Origin: CALFER01 sp964472395
GTDB lineage: Bacteria; CSSED10-310; CALFER01
Assembly: GCA_964472395.1 (NCBI GenBank)
Contig: CAYYMM010000004.1
Location: 1 to 64,000, forward strand
Direction of reading: 5' to 3'
Length of the DNA stretch: 64,000 nt
The position numbers were made by a program, and so were the translations under genes. This document shows, piece by piece, positions 9,438 to 19,173 of this stretch. Every line of letters starts with the position of its first letter. Within the stretch, counting starts at the first letter, position 1. A model generated the notes under the pieces. The model did no database searches. It saw nothing but the letters and a program-made list of their open reading frames with translations, and was not told the origin of the DNA.

Positions 9438-10325
9438 TTGAAAGCAAGTAATGAGTATCGTGACTATGTTAAGAAAGTGCTTAATCGGTTGTTGCAGAGT
9501 TGTATTTTAGACAATAGCATTCCAGTAACATTGTCAATCCAGTTAATTGAGCAGATCAATGAGATTGCGGATCAGGTACTTTATGATGAGTTTGTACCAG
9601 GGCTACGAGGTGTGGTAGATTCAAGAAAAGATGATCAAGTGAATGATCAGAATGAAAAGTTTTATAAATGGTTAATGAATAAAAAGCCTTTGTCGAAAAC
9701 ACCCTATATTTTCATAAAAGAGTTTTTGGCGTATCAGAGTGAATATTATGTTGAACTGTTTGATCTCAAAGAGTCAAACAAAAAAGCAACAACAGCGCTA
9801 GAATATTGTTCTCGCGGTTTATCGAAATGCTCACTTGGAAGAACAGAAGAAGGAATTGCAGATATAAATAAATCGATTGAACTAGAACCAGGTTTGTCAG
9901 ACGCTTGGTTCAGCAAAGCAAAAATTTTGTATAAACAAGGGTTACGAAACGAAGCACTCCGCCATATTAATGTAGCCATTGAACTTGAAGCTCCCTCTAA
10001 ACATTGGGACAACTTTCTTTTCCGATCAAGACTGTATATCAAGCAGAAAAAGTACGACCTTGCTTTGGAGGATGCGATAGTTGTTTGTAATTTGTTGTTG
10101 TCTTTTGTTTGCACATTACGCAGGGCAGATTCAGCGTTGACTAAATCAAGAAAACCTGAATGGTTTAAGTTGCCTGACAACGGAATCGTACCTACAGAGT
10201 TTATAAGTGATCCTTACATTGATACTGCCAAAATACTTAGAAAACTGACGAAATCAATGATTGATACTTCATGCGCCTTTGAAATACTTAAGAAGATTGA
10301 TGCAATTATTGAAAATCTATCATAG
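9438..10325 (+). CDS. TPR-repeat protein of unknown function
   Basis: 295 aa, starting with TTG at 9438 behind GGGAGGGAG. The N-terminal 110 residues are helical without recognisable motif. The middle (about 115-210) contains two to three TPR-like helix pairs: YCSRGLSKCSLGRTEEGIADINKSIEL, then AWFSKAKILYKQGLRNEALRHINVAIEL and LFRSRLYIKQKKYDLALEDA. The C-terminal part is unassigned. It is AT-rich and lies alone between an IS3 copy and a minus-strand nuclease-like gene, as usual for island cargo. TPRs suggest protein binding; no enzymatic domain is seen. Confidence 0.75.
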   Translation: MKASNEYRDYVKKVLNRLLQSCILDNSIPVTLSIQLIEQINEIADQVLYDEFVPGLRGVVDSRKDDQVNDQNEKFYKWLMNKKPLSKTPYIFIKEFLAYQSEYYVELFDLKESNKKATTALEYCSRGLSKCSLGRTEEGIADINKSIELEPGLSDAWFSKAKILYKQGLRNEALRHINVAIELEAPSKHWDNFLFRSRLYIKQKKYDLALEDAIVVCNLLLSFVCTLRRADSALTKSRKPEWFKLPDNGIVPTEFISDPYIDTAKILRKLTKSMIDTSCAFEILKKIDAIIENLS

Positions 10326-10472
10326 CAAAAGAATCCAGATACACTATTTTGATTATTTGATTTTTATAATGCATTACTAAGGGTGGTACAGTCGCAGTGA
10401 TAATCACTATTTATTATTACGATAATATATTGAGAATCAATATAATAATACTATGATTATGGTAATTACAAA

Positions 10473-11132
10473 TTAAAATTTTTTAATAGCGACGAATGTG
10501 CCAGGATAGTATTTCTGATATCGGTCGCTAAGTCTATCAAAACACTCCCCTGGAAAATACCAAGCACATGCATCCATATCAATATTTTGTAAATCTATTA
10601 CGATTTGATTTATAGCGTTTGCCCGTTGAAGACTATTTACATTAGGCCTAAAACAAGGAAGACCAATCACAACTCCCGTTCGGTTGATGGGATTCAATTG
10701 TGGAAGATTTGCAAACTCTATTCCATTTAAACCAGTTATGTTATTAACTTGTTCACGTGCGTTATCGAACTCCCTGTTTATAATGGCCATCGAATTTCTC
10801 CTTATGGCATAATACTCCGCGAGTTTGCATTCGACCAATTCGACATTTGTTGTCGTAGAATTTTTCATGACGATGCAAATATCAACTCGTTTTCTTGATT
10901 TGTTATGCTTCCGCATGACAAATGTTTCAGGCATAGCTGGCGCTCCAGCAGATGTTAGCGATCCCGCTAAAAGTGAAGAGTTGGTTACCTCTAAATATTC
11001 CCAAGGAGCATCCAAGAAAGTGAAATTTTGACATAACTGTCGTTGGGTATCTATCCAAGATGAACAAGCTTGCTTCCAATAATCTTCAATATTTCTATCA
11101 TGATTGATTTTCATTCCAAATAATGTTTTCAC
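10473..11132 (-). CDS. PD-(D/E)XK-like putative nuclease
   Basis: 219 aa from a GTG at 11132 preceded by GAGGAGG. The segment RKRVDICIVMKN...VELVECKLAE (about residues 80-107) has the D...E-x-K arrangement on consecutive strands expected of a PD-(D/E)XK core, followed by a helix with Arg residues. There is no recognisable methyltransferase or specificity partner next to it, so a restriction role is not shown. Its neighbours are a TPR gene and an IS407-like element. The remaining sequence is not familiar; the nuclease call rests only on the motif. Confidence 0.5.
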   Translation of the reverse strand: MKTLFGMKINHDRNIEDYWKQACSSWIDTQRQLCQNFTFLDAPWEYLEVTNSSLLAGSLTSAGAPAMPETFVMRKHNKSRKRVDICIVMKNSTTTNVELVECKLAEYYAIRRNSMAIINREFDNAREQVNNITGLNGIEFANLPQLNPINRTGVVIGLPCFRPNVNSLQRANAINQIVIDLQNIDMDACAWYFPGECFDRLSDRYQKYYPGTFVAIKKF

Positions 11133-11230
11133 TTTCGGATCCTCCTCTCAATTTCAGATTGGTGTTAATCTGACTTAATCAGATTCAAAAATCTATACTA
11201 AATCAATGGTCAAATTTCAACACTTCGCAG

Positions 11231-12220
11231 TGGTCTGCTCCCCGGATCTTGGGCCGTTCCTAGTGAGAAAATATCGGGTATATTTTTTCTCTAGGAGGGA
11301 GACGGGGATGAAAGCCAAGCGATTCACGGAAGAACAGATTACATTTGCACTCAGGCAGGCGGAAAGTGGAACACCGGTTTCGGAAATTGTCCGCAAGATG
11401 GGGATATCGGAACCCACGTTCTACCGAGGACAGATCGCATTGAGGATGCGGATGCGGGATCTGGCGATGGTGCGGGTCGGGTATGATTATCGAAGACTCC
11501 ACATTCTTCTTGACCGTGAAGGATGGGCAATCAACCACAAACGGCTGTATCGGCTGTATCGTGAAGAAAATCTGGGGATACGAAGGAAGCCACCCAGGAG
11601 ACGGGTAGCCTGTTTGAAGCGTGAATTTGTGTCTGCAGTTTCTAAGAAGAACGATCGTTGGAGAATGCATCTCATGTCGGATCAACTCTATGACGGGCGA
11701 CGGATCCGGCTGTTAACGATAGTCGACAATCACACCCGTGAGAGTCCCGGGATCCACGTGAGTCAGCGGATTCGCGGACACGAGGTGGTCATGGTCCTGG
11801 AAAAGGCAGTCAAAATACATGGGAAACCGAAAGTCATCCAGGTGGACAATGGACCATCGTTTATATCCAAAGATGTGGATTTATGGGCATACTGGAATCA
11901 AGTCAAACTGGACTTCAGCCGTCCGGGTAAGCCAACCGATAACGCCTATATCGAGTCATTCAATGCCCGCATCCGCCAGGAATGCCTGAATGAGAACTGG
12001 TTTCTAAGCCTGGAAGATGCGAGAGAAAAAGTCGAAAAGTGGTGGCGTCATTACAACAACGAACGGCCACATAGCTCAATCGGCAACATATCTCCAACGG
12101 AATTTGCGGCAACAGTTTCCTCAATGTCAATCGATCCAAAGCCTCTTCTCGGTATTCCCGAGGACTGATAATTATGATATATTCTCATCAGAAATGGTCC
12201 AAAGATGGGGGCAAGTCCAC
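11231..12220 (+). mobile_element. IS3-family (IS407-group) insertion sequence with internal deletion
   Basis: The ends form imperfect inverted repeats of about 40 bases: the left end runs CTGCTCCCCGGATCTTGGGC and on to GAGAAAATATC, and the right end (12180-12220) read on the other strand gives GACTTGCCCCCATCTTTGG and on to GAGAATATATC. At 990 bp it is shorter than usual IS407-type elements (about 1.2 kb) because the middle of the transposase is deleted. I did not resolve target duplications. Confidence 0.85.
11308..12168 (+). pseudogene. IS407-group transposase, internally deleted
   Basis: 286 aa from the ATG at 11308 (site AGGAGGGAG). It begins as OrfA (KRFTEEQITFALRQAESG, an HTH ending EPTFYR) and jumps directly to the OrfB region GQIALRMRMRDLAMVRVGYDYRRL, so the coiled-coil end of OrfA and the start of OrfB are gone. 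The first catalytic position, usually W-S-M-D-F, here reads WRMHLMSD, so the Asp is replaced by His. The second Asp (IQVDNGPSF) and the Glu (NAYIESFN) remain. An open frame is kept despite the deletion, but transposition activity is not expected. Confidence 0.85.
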
Positions 12221-12289
12221 AGTGAGTATGCATGACAAAGGACTCTGAACAGCCATCGCAAGTTCACAAGTTGAACATGTTACATGTAG

Positions 12290-12410
12290 CGTGATAGAGC
12301 TGCACTATTAAAACAAGAGCGATTACAAACAAGTGGGAAGACGTCTGGCCACTTAATAACGTAGAGAATGCAAGGCTTTTAGACCTATCAACTGGTAGCT
12401 GTGCGCCGCG
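12290..12410 (+). repeat. Partial copy of the dispersed palindromic island repeat
   Basis: It shares GTGGGAAGACGTCTGGCCAC (12332-12351) and a later GTGCGCCGC (12401-12409) with the two longer copies at 24523-24885 and 31459-31815, with weaker similarity in between. The first block is a quasi-palindrome (AGTGG...CCACT with AGACGTCT in the middle). Confidence 0.6.
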
Positions 12411-13087
12411 CAATGAGATGATCAAGCTTGTCTCTGAGTCGCTTTAAAACTTCAAATTGCGAATCACTCAGTTCTGCGACTCGATAATTATCGTCATCCA
12501 GTTCCAGATTCGCTAACTTCTCTATCGGCTTGTAAAACGACTTGAGCAAATCAAACGATTCGCTTCGCTCATGTGTACCTTCTGAAAGAGAAGGACGCCC
12601 CCTCGAAGCTAAAAGGTTCTTTTTCACAAGCGCATCATGTAAGCCGCGAACAGAGAGTTTCTCAGCAAATACTTTGTCCGCAAATTTCAGCTTATCTTTA
12701 TCACTTGCACCCTCAATATTGAACAGCAGTAGCTTGTGTGAATCAGAGAGATCATTGTATTTGTTGTTTCGGAATAAATCTTCTTGAATAGCCAACTTTA
12801 CGGCGTTCGAGAGATTCCGATTACTCATGTAAATGTCGGGATGTTCTGCGAGCTTTCGAAAAGAAATACCTTTCCGAGGTGCTCGATCTTCGACCCTCTT
12901 GGGGTCATTCTCAAAGAACTTTTCGAGTAGATATTTGCCAATCTCCAGTAGAGACTTTGCGGGAGCATTGGCTTGCTGATTAATTAATTTGACAGCTTCA
13001 TCAATCTTCTTGATTTCATCTGCTGTTAGAATTTCGATTTCCTTTGCTTCCTGTACTTTTTATAATTGCTGCTTTCAGCTTTCCCAT
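12388..13087 (-). pseudogene. Uncharacterised helical protein gene with an N-terminal frameshift
   Basis: The uninterrupted part (12388-12828 and upstream to about 13055) encodes a hydrophilic, mostly helical protein with GISFRKLAEHPDIYMSNRNL and LSDSHKLLLFNIEGASDK. A good start, ATG at 13087 behind GGAGAT, begins MGKLKAAIIK but is in another frame; the frames meet at an A5 run near 13052-13056, so a one-base insertion explains the break. The restored protein would be about 230 aa. The SFRKLAEHPD-type segment reminds me of proteins found on plasmids and genomic islands, but I cannot name the family. A sequencing error at the homopolymer would make it an intact gene. Confidence 0.6.
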
Positions 13088-13273
13088 GTAATCTCCTTTC
13101 TCGAATGCCAAGTGTTTGATTATGCAATAATCACAAATATTTAAAAACAAGTCAAGCAGATATTACTCATACGTGTTTAGTAGCACATAAATTTTGCTTT
13201 TGGGTTGGTTCTCGTTTCCAACTATGGTAATCTCAGTTGAGATCTGACGTCATTTATTAGGAAGGAATCGTAG

Positions 13274-16144
13274 ATGAAATTATTAAAAGTGTTTGTCGAG
13301 AAAATACAGAAGCATCATTCCAGCCTAATTAATAGAATATTTTCCGAGAGTGAGAAATCTAAAAAGCAAAAAGTTATTAGACTTCGTCCTTATCAATTAA
13401 TAGTATTCTCAATAATTTCTATCATTTCACTCCTCTTTATTTCGGTATTTTTAGTACTCCCGATATTAGCATTTATAGGGATGGCTTTCTGGTCTATTGC
13501 TGCAAATCTTAGTGAATTGATTCGGATTGTTTTTCTGTGGCTCATATTTTTATCATTAACATTTTTAGGTATTTACTATTTTATCATAATGTGTTTACTG
13601 ATTTCTCGAAAAATAAAATCCTTTAAAATAGAGTTAATATGGGACTACTCATCACGCGAGAAGCATCTTATTGAACACCAAGAACAAACACTGGATATTT
13701 TATCTTCACTTTCTCGTGCTGAACGAAGAACAGCATCAAACGATTTGAGCAGGAATATTGATATTGGGGAGGATAAGCGAATATCAACAATTACTGAACC
13801 AGTAAAATTCGGAACCAGCTATCCCACAAAGAAGCGATTTGATGTGGAATTAGAAGCCCAAACTAAAACAACGACCGAGAGGATTGTTGAATTAAAATCA
13901 AAAAAAATCGATACGCGGATAACACACCCTGAATATTTAAAAGCTCTATTAAAAGTTAGTAGAGATAATGAAAAGCATTTAAGCTCTGTTGATTCCACCC
14001 AAATTACTTCAGGGATAAAAAAGGAGAATGTCGGTATCGGTGAAATCCCTTCACAGACTGTTAGATTTAAGGGTATCGATTACGAAATTGTGACTCAATC
14101 TGAGATTTACTCTTATGAAAATAATGAAAAACGACTGTTGAGTATTTCTGAAGCAAAAAAATTGCAAGCTGAAATGAGTGAGTTTTCTTCCTCATTTGTT
14201 ATAACATGTGAAGGTGAGCAATATGTATTCTATCTTGATGGAAGGATATGTCATTTGGCTGTTGGTAATATAGAAATACCTCTTACTAAAATTGAGAGAA
14301 TCATCATTTTGAAAAAATTGGGGAATGATGGAATAGTTAGCGTACTAACCCGCGAGCAAGAAGCCTGGGTATGGGATGAGTTCGGTGCTCATCAAGCAAG
14401 CAATGATCCTCAGACATCTTTAGGCGAATCCGCTGTGAATGATCTGGAAAAGATCCTTAATATACATGATGTTATTAGAAGTGGGAATTGTGAGAATTTA
14501 AGCAGCTTAATAAAATCTGGTATTGATCCAAATTTACTTAGTGACGATGGATTATCTCCAATTTATGTGGCTATAGCATACAATAATCTTGATTGCCTTA
14601 CTATTCTTTTAAACAATGGAGCAGATGTAAATTCCTGTATAAATGGCTGTCCGCCAATTTGGTTTGCTGTTAATATCGGGTATTTGGATATTACTCGCTT
14701 ACTCCTTAATAAAGGCGCAAACGTGAATATTAAGGTTTCAGATTCAAATCTTAAATCACTAATGGATGTACCATTATTATTTATCCCGATCAGAAATGAT
14801 GATGATAAGTTAGTAGAATTACTACTCATGAGCAAAGCCGACTTTAATGCGACTGATCTCAAGGGTTCAACACCTCTCCATTTCGCAGCAAAGGTTGGTG
14901 CAAAAAAATCAATTGAATTACTAATAAAATATGGCGCAGAAATAGAAGCAAAAGACAACAAAGGATTTACCGCTATCTTCTTTTCATTGTTGAATTATAA
15001 CAATATAATAACAAAAACACTTGTTGAGTATGGCGCGGATGTAAATGGGCGAGATTATAGTTATTATACACCTTTGCACCAAGTAACTATGAAATCTGAT
15101 CAAGAAGATATTGAACGATTTGTGTCTCAAGGATTAGAGCTAGGCAAAGAGAAGAAATCTACGTGCATACCTGGAATTTCTCTGCACGATAGTATTGTTG
15201 ATTACTTGTCATATAAACCTGATGTTAATGCGCGCGATATAATGGGTTCAACACCCCTCCACTTAGCAGCATTACATGGAAAAACCGAAATAGTTACTTT
15301 ATTATTAGAACACGGTGCGGACATGCATCTCCGTGACAATCTAAATGCTACTCCTTTGTCGTACGCGAAAGGAGGAGGGCATAAAGAAATTATTGGACTG
15401 TTAAAAGAAATTTCTTTAGCTAAAAATGAAGTAAAGAACAAAGATTTAGACGTTCCGAGAAAGCAAAAACATCAGAGCGATATCCACGTTATCCTAAATA
15501 AATACTCTGAAATTGGATACAATTTATCGTGTGTTGGTACAGATACAGAACGAATTCATGGGGCGAAATCACAATTTGTGAATTATTTTAGTGATTTAGC
15601 TTTCGAGTCATTGGTTGAATGGTCGAAGGAAATCATCAGTGGCATAAACAAACAGCTCCAGAAGGCTGTCGGAGAAAAAATAGCACATGTTATTAGTTCT
15701 AATTGGGAAGCTGAACCTTATGGGTTAAATCTGGCATTTGCTGAAGCTGCATATCAAATGAGCATTCCATATACAGTTTTCAGGAGATTTAGGACCGACC
15801 TGATATCAGTTCATGAGCCGCTGAATGTTCTTCAAACAAGGCTTCTGAGCTGTGCTGAAAATATTGTTTATATGTATGATTTTATTAAGGATTATTCAGA
15901 TGTGTATTCAAAGGTTTTCGACATTTCTAAATATGATGAGATGGACTTTGAATTTAATCTTAAGGTTTCGGCAATCTTGAATCATGCCCTAAGTCAATTT
16001 TCAAATGTATTTGTCTGTTTATATGATGGTCAAAGTAGAACTACTCGTGAACGAATCGATGCGATACTTGCAACTAAACTTCGGAATGCTGAAGTAATCA
16101 ACTACTGGGATTCATGGTTGGAGTTTAAAGGCAATATCAATTAA
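13274..16144 (+). CDS. Large ankyrin-repeat protein with two N-terminal transmembrane segments
   Basis: 956 aa, ATG behind AGGAAGGA. Two long hydrophobic segments lie at about residues 37-67 and 80-113. A charged, probably helical region follows (114-390). About nine ankyrin repeats cover about residues 395-710, with typical TPLHFAAKVG...ELLIKYGAEIEAKDNKG, TPLHLAALHGKTEIVTLLLEHGADMHLRDN units. The last 230 residues (about 725-956) form a separate domain with no match that I recognise (ISSNWEAEPYGLNLAFAEAAYQM). Membrane anchoring plus a protein-binding repeat and a novel end domain suggest a sensor or effector. It is strongly AT-rich compared with the flanks, in keeping with horizontal origin. 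Confidence 0.82.
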   Translation: MKLLKVFVEKIQKHHSSLINRIFSESEKSKKQKVIRLRPYQLIVFSIISIISLLFISVFLVLPILAFIGMAFWSIAANLSELIRIVFLWLIFLSLTFLGIYYFIIMCLLISRKIKSFKIELIWDYSSREKHLIEHQEQTLDILSSLSRAERRTASNDLSRNIDIGEDKRISTITEPVKFGTSYPTKKRFDVELEAQTKTTTERIVELKSKKIDTRITHPEYLKALLKVSRDNEKHLSSVDSTQITSGIKKENVGIGEIPSQTVRFKGIDYEIVTQSEIYSYENNEKRLLSISEAKKLQAEMSEFSSSFVITCEGEQYVFYLDGRICHLAVGNIEIPLTKIERIIILKKLGNDGIVSVLTREQEAWVWDEFGAHQASNDPQTSLGESAVNDLEKILNIHDVIRSGNCENLSSLIKSGIDPNLLSDDGLSPIYVAIAYNNLDCLTILLNNGADVNSCINGCPPIWFAVNIGYLDITRLLLNKGANVNIKVSDSNLKSLMDVPLLFIPIRNDDDKLVELLLMSKADFNATDLKGSTPLHFAAKVGAKKSIELLIKYGAEIEAKDNKGFTAIFFSLLNYNNIITKTLVEYGADVNGRDYSYYTPLHQVTMKSDQEDIERFVSQGLELGKEKKSTCIPGISLHDSIVDYLSYKPDVNARDIMGSTPLHLAALHGKTEIVTLLLEHGADMHLRDNLNATPLSYAKGGGHKEIIGLLKEISLAKNEVKNKDLDVPRKQKHQSDIHVILNKYSEIGYNLSCVGTDTERIHGAKSQFVNYFSDLAFESLVEWSKEIISGINKQLQKAVGEKIAHVISSNWEAEPYGLNLAFAEAAYQMSIPYTVFRRFRTDLISVHEPLNVLQTRLLSCAENIVYMYDFIKDYSDVYSKVFDISKYDEMDFEFNLKVSAILNHALSQFSNVFVCLYDGQSRTTRERIDAILATKLRNAEVINYWDSWLEFKGNIN

Positions 16145-16601
16145 CTATTTTAATAATAATCAGAATATTTAGCGTTGTTTGAGATTTCCATCATATTTGC
16201 ACTTCAATATTAGACAAATATGTCAACCCCAGTCAAAACCCAATTTCAGATTATAAAATTTTAAGAAATCCCAAATTCTTGTCTGTGGTAGTGACTCTGG
16301 ATGTAAGTAATAATCCTTAATGAGTTTCTATTGTTTGGGTCCCATAAGCATGCTTCCTAATTTTTATGCGCCTCACTCAAAGAGACTCCTTTTATTATAT
16401 TTTAAATCCTGCACACACTCGATTTTTTAAATATTTTAAAGCCCTGAGTATTCTTTCAGAAGGTAATCACCCTGCCCGCCCTATAATCTCGCGTTGTAGC
16501 CCATCCTGGTGCGTTGTGTGACTGTTATATAGTCACAAATAATATACGTGTGTACTAATCCCATAACTTGCTCTTATAAAGAGATAAATGGAGAGAAGTG
16601 T
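16145..16601. other. Intergenic region with a partial copy of the island repeat
   Basis: 457 bases, AT-rich. The stretch 16456-16560 (CACCCTGCCCGCCC... GTTGTAGCCCATCCTG) resembles the beginnings of the repeats at 24523 and 31459. No gene is visible in the rest. Confidence 0.5.
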
Positions 16602-17429
16602 ATGAACTTGAATTCCAAAGTGTCTGAAACGTTGAACAAGATTGTAGAATTTTATAAATGTGGGAATGTGCCCGCAGCAGCGAGTCTTGCTACGTTCCCA
16701 CCATTTGATGTTCCCTTTAATTCCTGAAGTCTCACAAACAGAATAATAATGACTTTGAATGGAACGTCAGATGCGAGAGGCTACTTACAATGGATTCATG
16801 TAAACCGCTATGTGAAGAAAGGGAGTAAATCAATTTATATTTTAGTTCCTTGGCTTGCAAACAATAAGAAGGAGGTGTGTGCGCCGCGAGATGATGAACA
16901 TGAAAAACCAACTCACATCAGTCATGTCTTGAGATGTTTCTTGGCTATTCCAGTTTTTCGTATAGAAGACACGGATGGAGATAAACTTGAGTATGAGAAT
17001 CTGGAACTTCCCAAGCTTCCTTTACTTGACGTTGCAAAGAATTGGGGAATTGATGTTGCTCCAATTGCTTATCAAGGAGGCTGGTATGGTTACTATCGTC
17101 CAGACAAAGACGAAATAAGATTAGCGACTCCAGAAGAGAAGACGTTTTACCATGAACTGTCTCATGCTGCTCACAAACGAGTTGTGGTAGAATTGAAGAA
17201 TGGACAGGACTGGAAACAGGAAGTGACGGCTGAGTTGGCGGCTCAAACTATAGTACATATCTTCGGGCGCACAGAAAATATTACGACTGGAAACAGCTAC
17301 GAGTACATTTCTAACTATGCTCAGAAGGCTAATAGGGATGTGGGAGTAGCTTGTGTTTCTGTTCTTGGAGATGTCGAAAAGGTACTGAATCTCATAGTGG
17401 GGGAGTGCGCCCGAATAGAGACTACGTAG
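16602..17429 (+). pseudogene. ArdC-like antirestriction protein gene interrupted by an in-frame TGA
   Basis: The reading frame starts at ATG 16602 (site GGAGAG) and the TGA at 16725-16727 lies in the same frame as the downstream ORF from 16749. The N-terminal domain typical of ArdC (an ssDNA-binding fold) reads ...FDVPFNS-stop-SLTNRIIMTLNGTSDARGYLQW...KKGSKSIYILVPW; family members usually have Trp at the stop position (W-S-x-x-N), and TGA differs from TGG by one base. The C-terminal part holds the zinc metallopeptidase signature FYHELSHAAH (HExxH). ArdC proteins are carried by plasmids and integrative elements to evade host restriction. Nonsense mutation is the simplest reading; neighbouring genes use TGA as stop. 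Confidence 0.75.
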
Positions 17430-17481
17430 CCAGTGCCAGGATTTTCTTTACCACAGTGCCACGCTTGAGAAGTTGAATTAC

Positions 17482-17515
17482 ATTGCCACGGTTGCTGTTA
17501 TGTGACCGTGGCAAT
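17482..17515 (+). terminator. Hairpin after the ArdC-like gene
   Basis: An 11-bp perfect stem ATTGCCACGGT/ACCGTGGCAAT with a 12-base loop lies between two convergent genes. The downstream tract is only weakly T-rich, and the CCGTGGCA sequence also occurs in the island repeats, so this may be part of a repeat rather than a true terminator. Confidence 0.4.
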
Positions 17516-17569
17516 CTCTTAGAATAATATAAAAATGTGTAATCTTGTGATCACAGATAATGGTTATCT

Positions 17570-18730
17570 TTATGGCATATTGAGCTTTAGGGGATCATCC
17601 ATAATAATTTTTTGCTTGAGATGATCTTTAAAAGTGTCAGATACTCTGCATTCGACCTCCATACCATGTCGATTAAATGAAATCTTATGGACAGCGCCGA
17701 GTTTATCCAATTGAACATCTCTATCGCCAAATAAAGACTTTAGCTGAGGATTAAAAGCAGCGTATTTTAACTGCTCCATAGCCACTAATGCCGCAATTTT
17801 TTCGATATCAACAGAGATTTTATTCCCATCAATTTTTACAGATTCACTACTTTGCGTTAGGAGTGACCTTATCTGATCCGATAAGATTAAGCTTATCCAA
17901 TGCTCTAGTAGGATTTTAATTAAGAACCACCCTAATGCAGATGTAACCAATTTTATAATTTTTTCAATAACTACATCTGTAAATGTTGCCTGAAACAGTC
18001 GTTCCAAAAAACCTTTCTCATATTCTAACTTTCCAATCTTGTACAAAAAATTCATTTGATATTGATGTCGTTCCCATACAATCTGAGCAGGAGTAATTTC
18101 GATAAATACATTGGTCTTCTTCCCAACAACGTACATTTCTAAAATAAGGCAGAGCTTATTACATCGTCCGAATGCCGCAAAATCATGAACATCAGACTTC
18201 TCCTTGAACAGAGAAACCAAAGTCTGCTCAAGCAATGACTCTTCAATAAGAATGCTATCATCAGACAATAGCTTCTTAGCGTTTTCTCTGAATTTGTTGT
18301 ATTCGATTACTTCATTGAGCAGTGTGTTATCATTCATGGCTCTAGTTCTTCGATTATTCCGATGAGTCTCAATAGCTTCTTTTAGCTGTTCATCTCGTTT
18401 TTCCCTCAGTGATTGAAGTTCTGTAAGGATTGTGGTTTCTTCCAGTCTATTATTATCAATCGCAGACTTGAGCATCTCATCTCTTTCTTCCCGTGTCTTT
18501 TGAAGTGCATTTAATAATTTTAAATCTTCAGCATTGAAGTATTCATTTCCAGTCATAATTGCAGATTCTAAGCGTTGTCTTTCAATAATGTGTTCTCTAA
18601 GATTACTGAGAATAGTCGATTCTTGCGATGAAGATGGTTTTGATTGCACGAGTTGATCATGTTCACAAATTGAGCAGATAGCTTTTTCACAAACGCCAGT
18701 TCCATCACAATGTTTGCATTTGTTATCCAT
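17570..18730 (-). CDS. Zinc-knuckle, coiled-coil protein with a hydrophobic segment, unknown function
   Basis: 386 aa from the ATG at 18730 (site TAGGGGGT; a GTG two codons earlier sits inside that site). The N-terminus has CKHCDGTGVC followed by CSICEH, a DnaJ-like CxxCxGxG zinc knuckle. Residues about 40-130 are a charged coiled coil with two near-repeats of REERDEMLKSAIDNN and REKRDEQLKEAIETH. A hydrophobic stretch (KLVTSALGWFLIKILLEHWISLIL, about 262-290) could be a membrane or pore segment. The C-terminal domain (VEKIAALVAMEQLKYAAF...) is not recognised. The combination of zinc knuckle, coiled coil and hydrophobic helix resembles orphan effectors of islands, which is inference only. Confidence 0.7.
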   Translation of the reverse strand: MDNKCKHCDGTGVCEKAICSICEHDQLVQSKPSSSQESTILSNLREHIIERQRLESAIMTGNEYFNAEDLKLLNALQKTREERDEMLKSAIDNNRLEETTILTELQSLREKRDEQLKEAIETHRNNRRTRAMNDNTLLNEVIEYNKFRENAKKLLSDDSILIEESLLEQTLVSLFKEKSDVHDFAAFGRCNKLCLILEMYVVGKKTNVFIEITPAQIVWERHQYQMNFLYKIGKLEYEKGFLERLFQATFTDVVIEKIIKLVTSALGWFLIKILLEHWISLILSDQIRSLLTQSSESVKIDGNKISVDIEKIAALVAMEQLKYAAFNPQLKSLFGDRDVQLDKLGAVHKISFNRHGMEVECRVSDTFKDHLKQKIIMDDPLKLNMP

Positions 18731-19173
18731 GTACACCCCCTAACGATGAACATCATCTCAAATAGTTTTTTAGCGAATCAGTCATTGGCAAATCTTGATA
18801 CACACAACTGAAACGCGATTTCATTGTAGCATAGACATCTGGACTTCGTCGAAATCTGTCGGTTAGCACTTTTTTCTGATCCATTTATCAATCTGTGCAA
18901 CCGCTAACGCCTGCTTAGGATGATAATAAACTCACTTATTCAACCGATGCAATCTTTCCTGAAATTAGCTACAATGCATATTTCGGCCCCGAGCGCAGTC
19001 AGTTCTGTTGCAACGCGAGCACTGATTCCGGAAGTGCGAGCACCGATTCCGGAGCCGCGAGCATTCATCGCATAGTATCCTTATTCTGATCACTCATCAG
19101 GTTAATCTACAGTGGTCTCTTGACCACAGGGGTTGAGAGCATTTGGGCTCTATGAGCCAAGGAGATTCACTGT

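Noticed and set aside
10473..11132. A complete restriction-modification system around the PD-(D/E)XK-like protein.
   Set aside because: No methyltransferase or specificity gene is present on either side.
16725..16727. UGA recoding to Trp or selenocysteine in this organism.
   Set aside because: TGA ends well-defined genes here (for example gdhA, whose frame ends GWV then TGA), and no SECIS-like context was evident; a nonsense mutation is simpler.
19015..19077. Regular 21-bp units (and 23-bp units at 22225-22282) look like a short CRISPR array.
   Set aside because: Units are contiguous without spacers, flank istA/istB and match each other in inverted sense, so they are IS21 terminal repeats. 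No cas genes are present.
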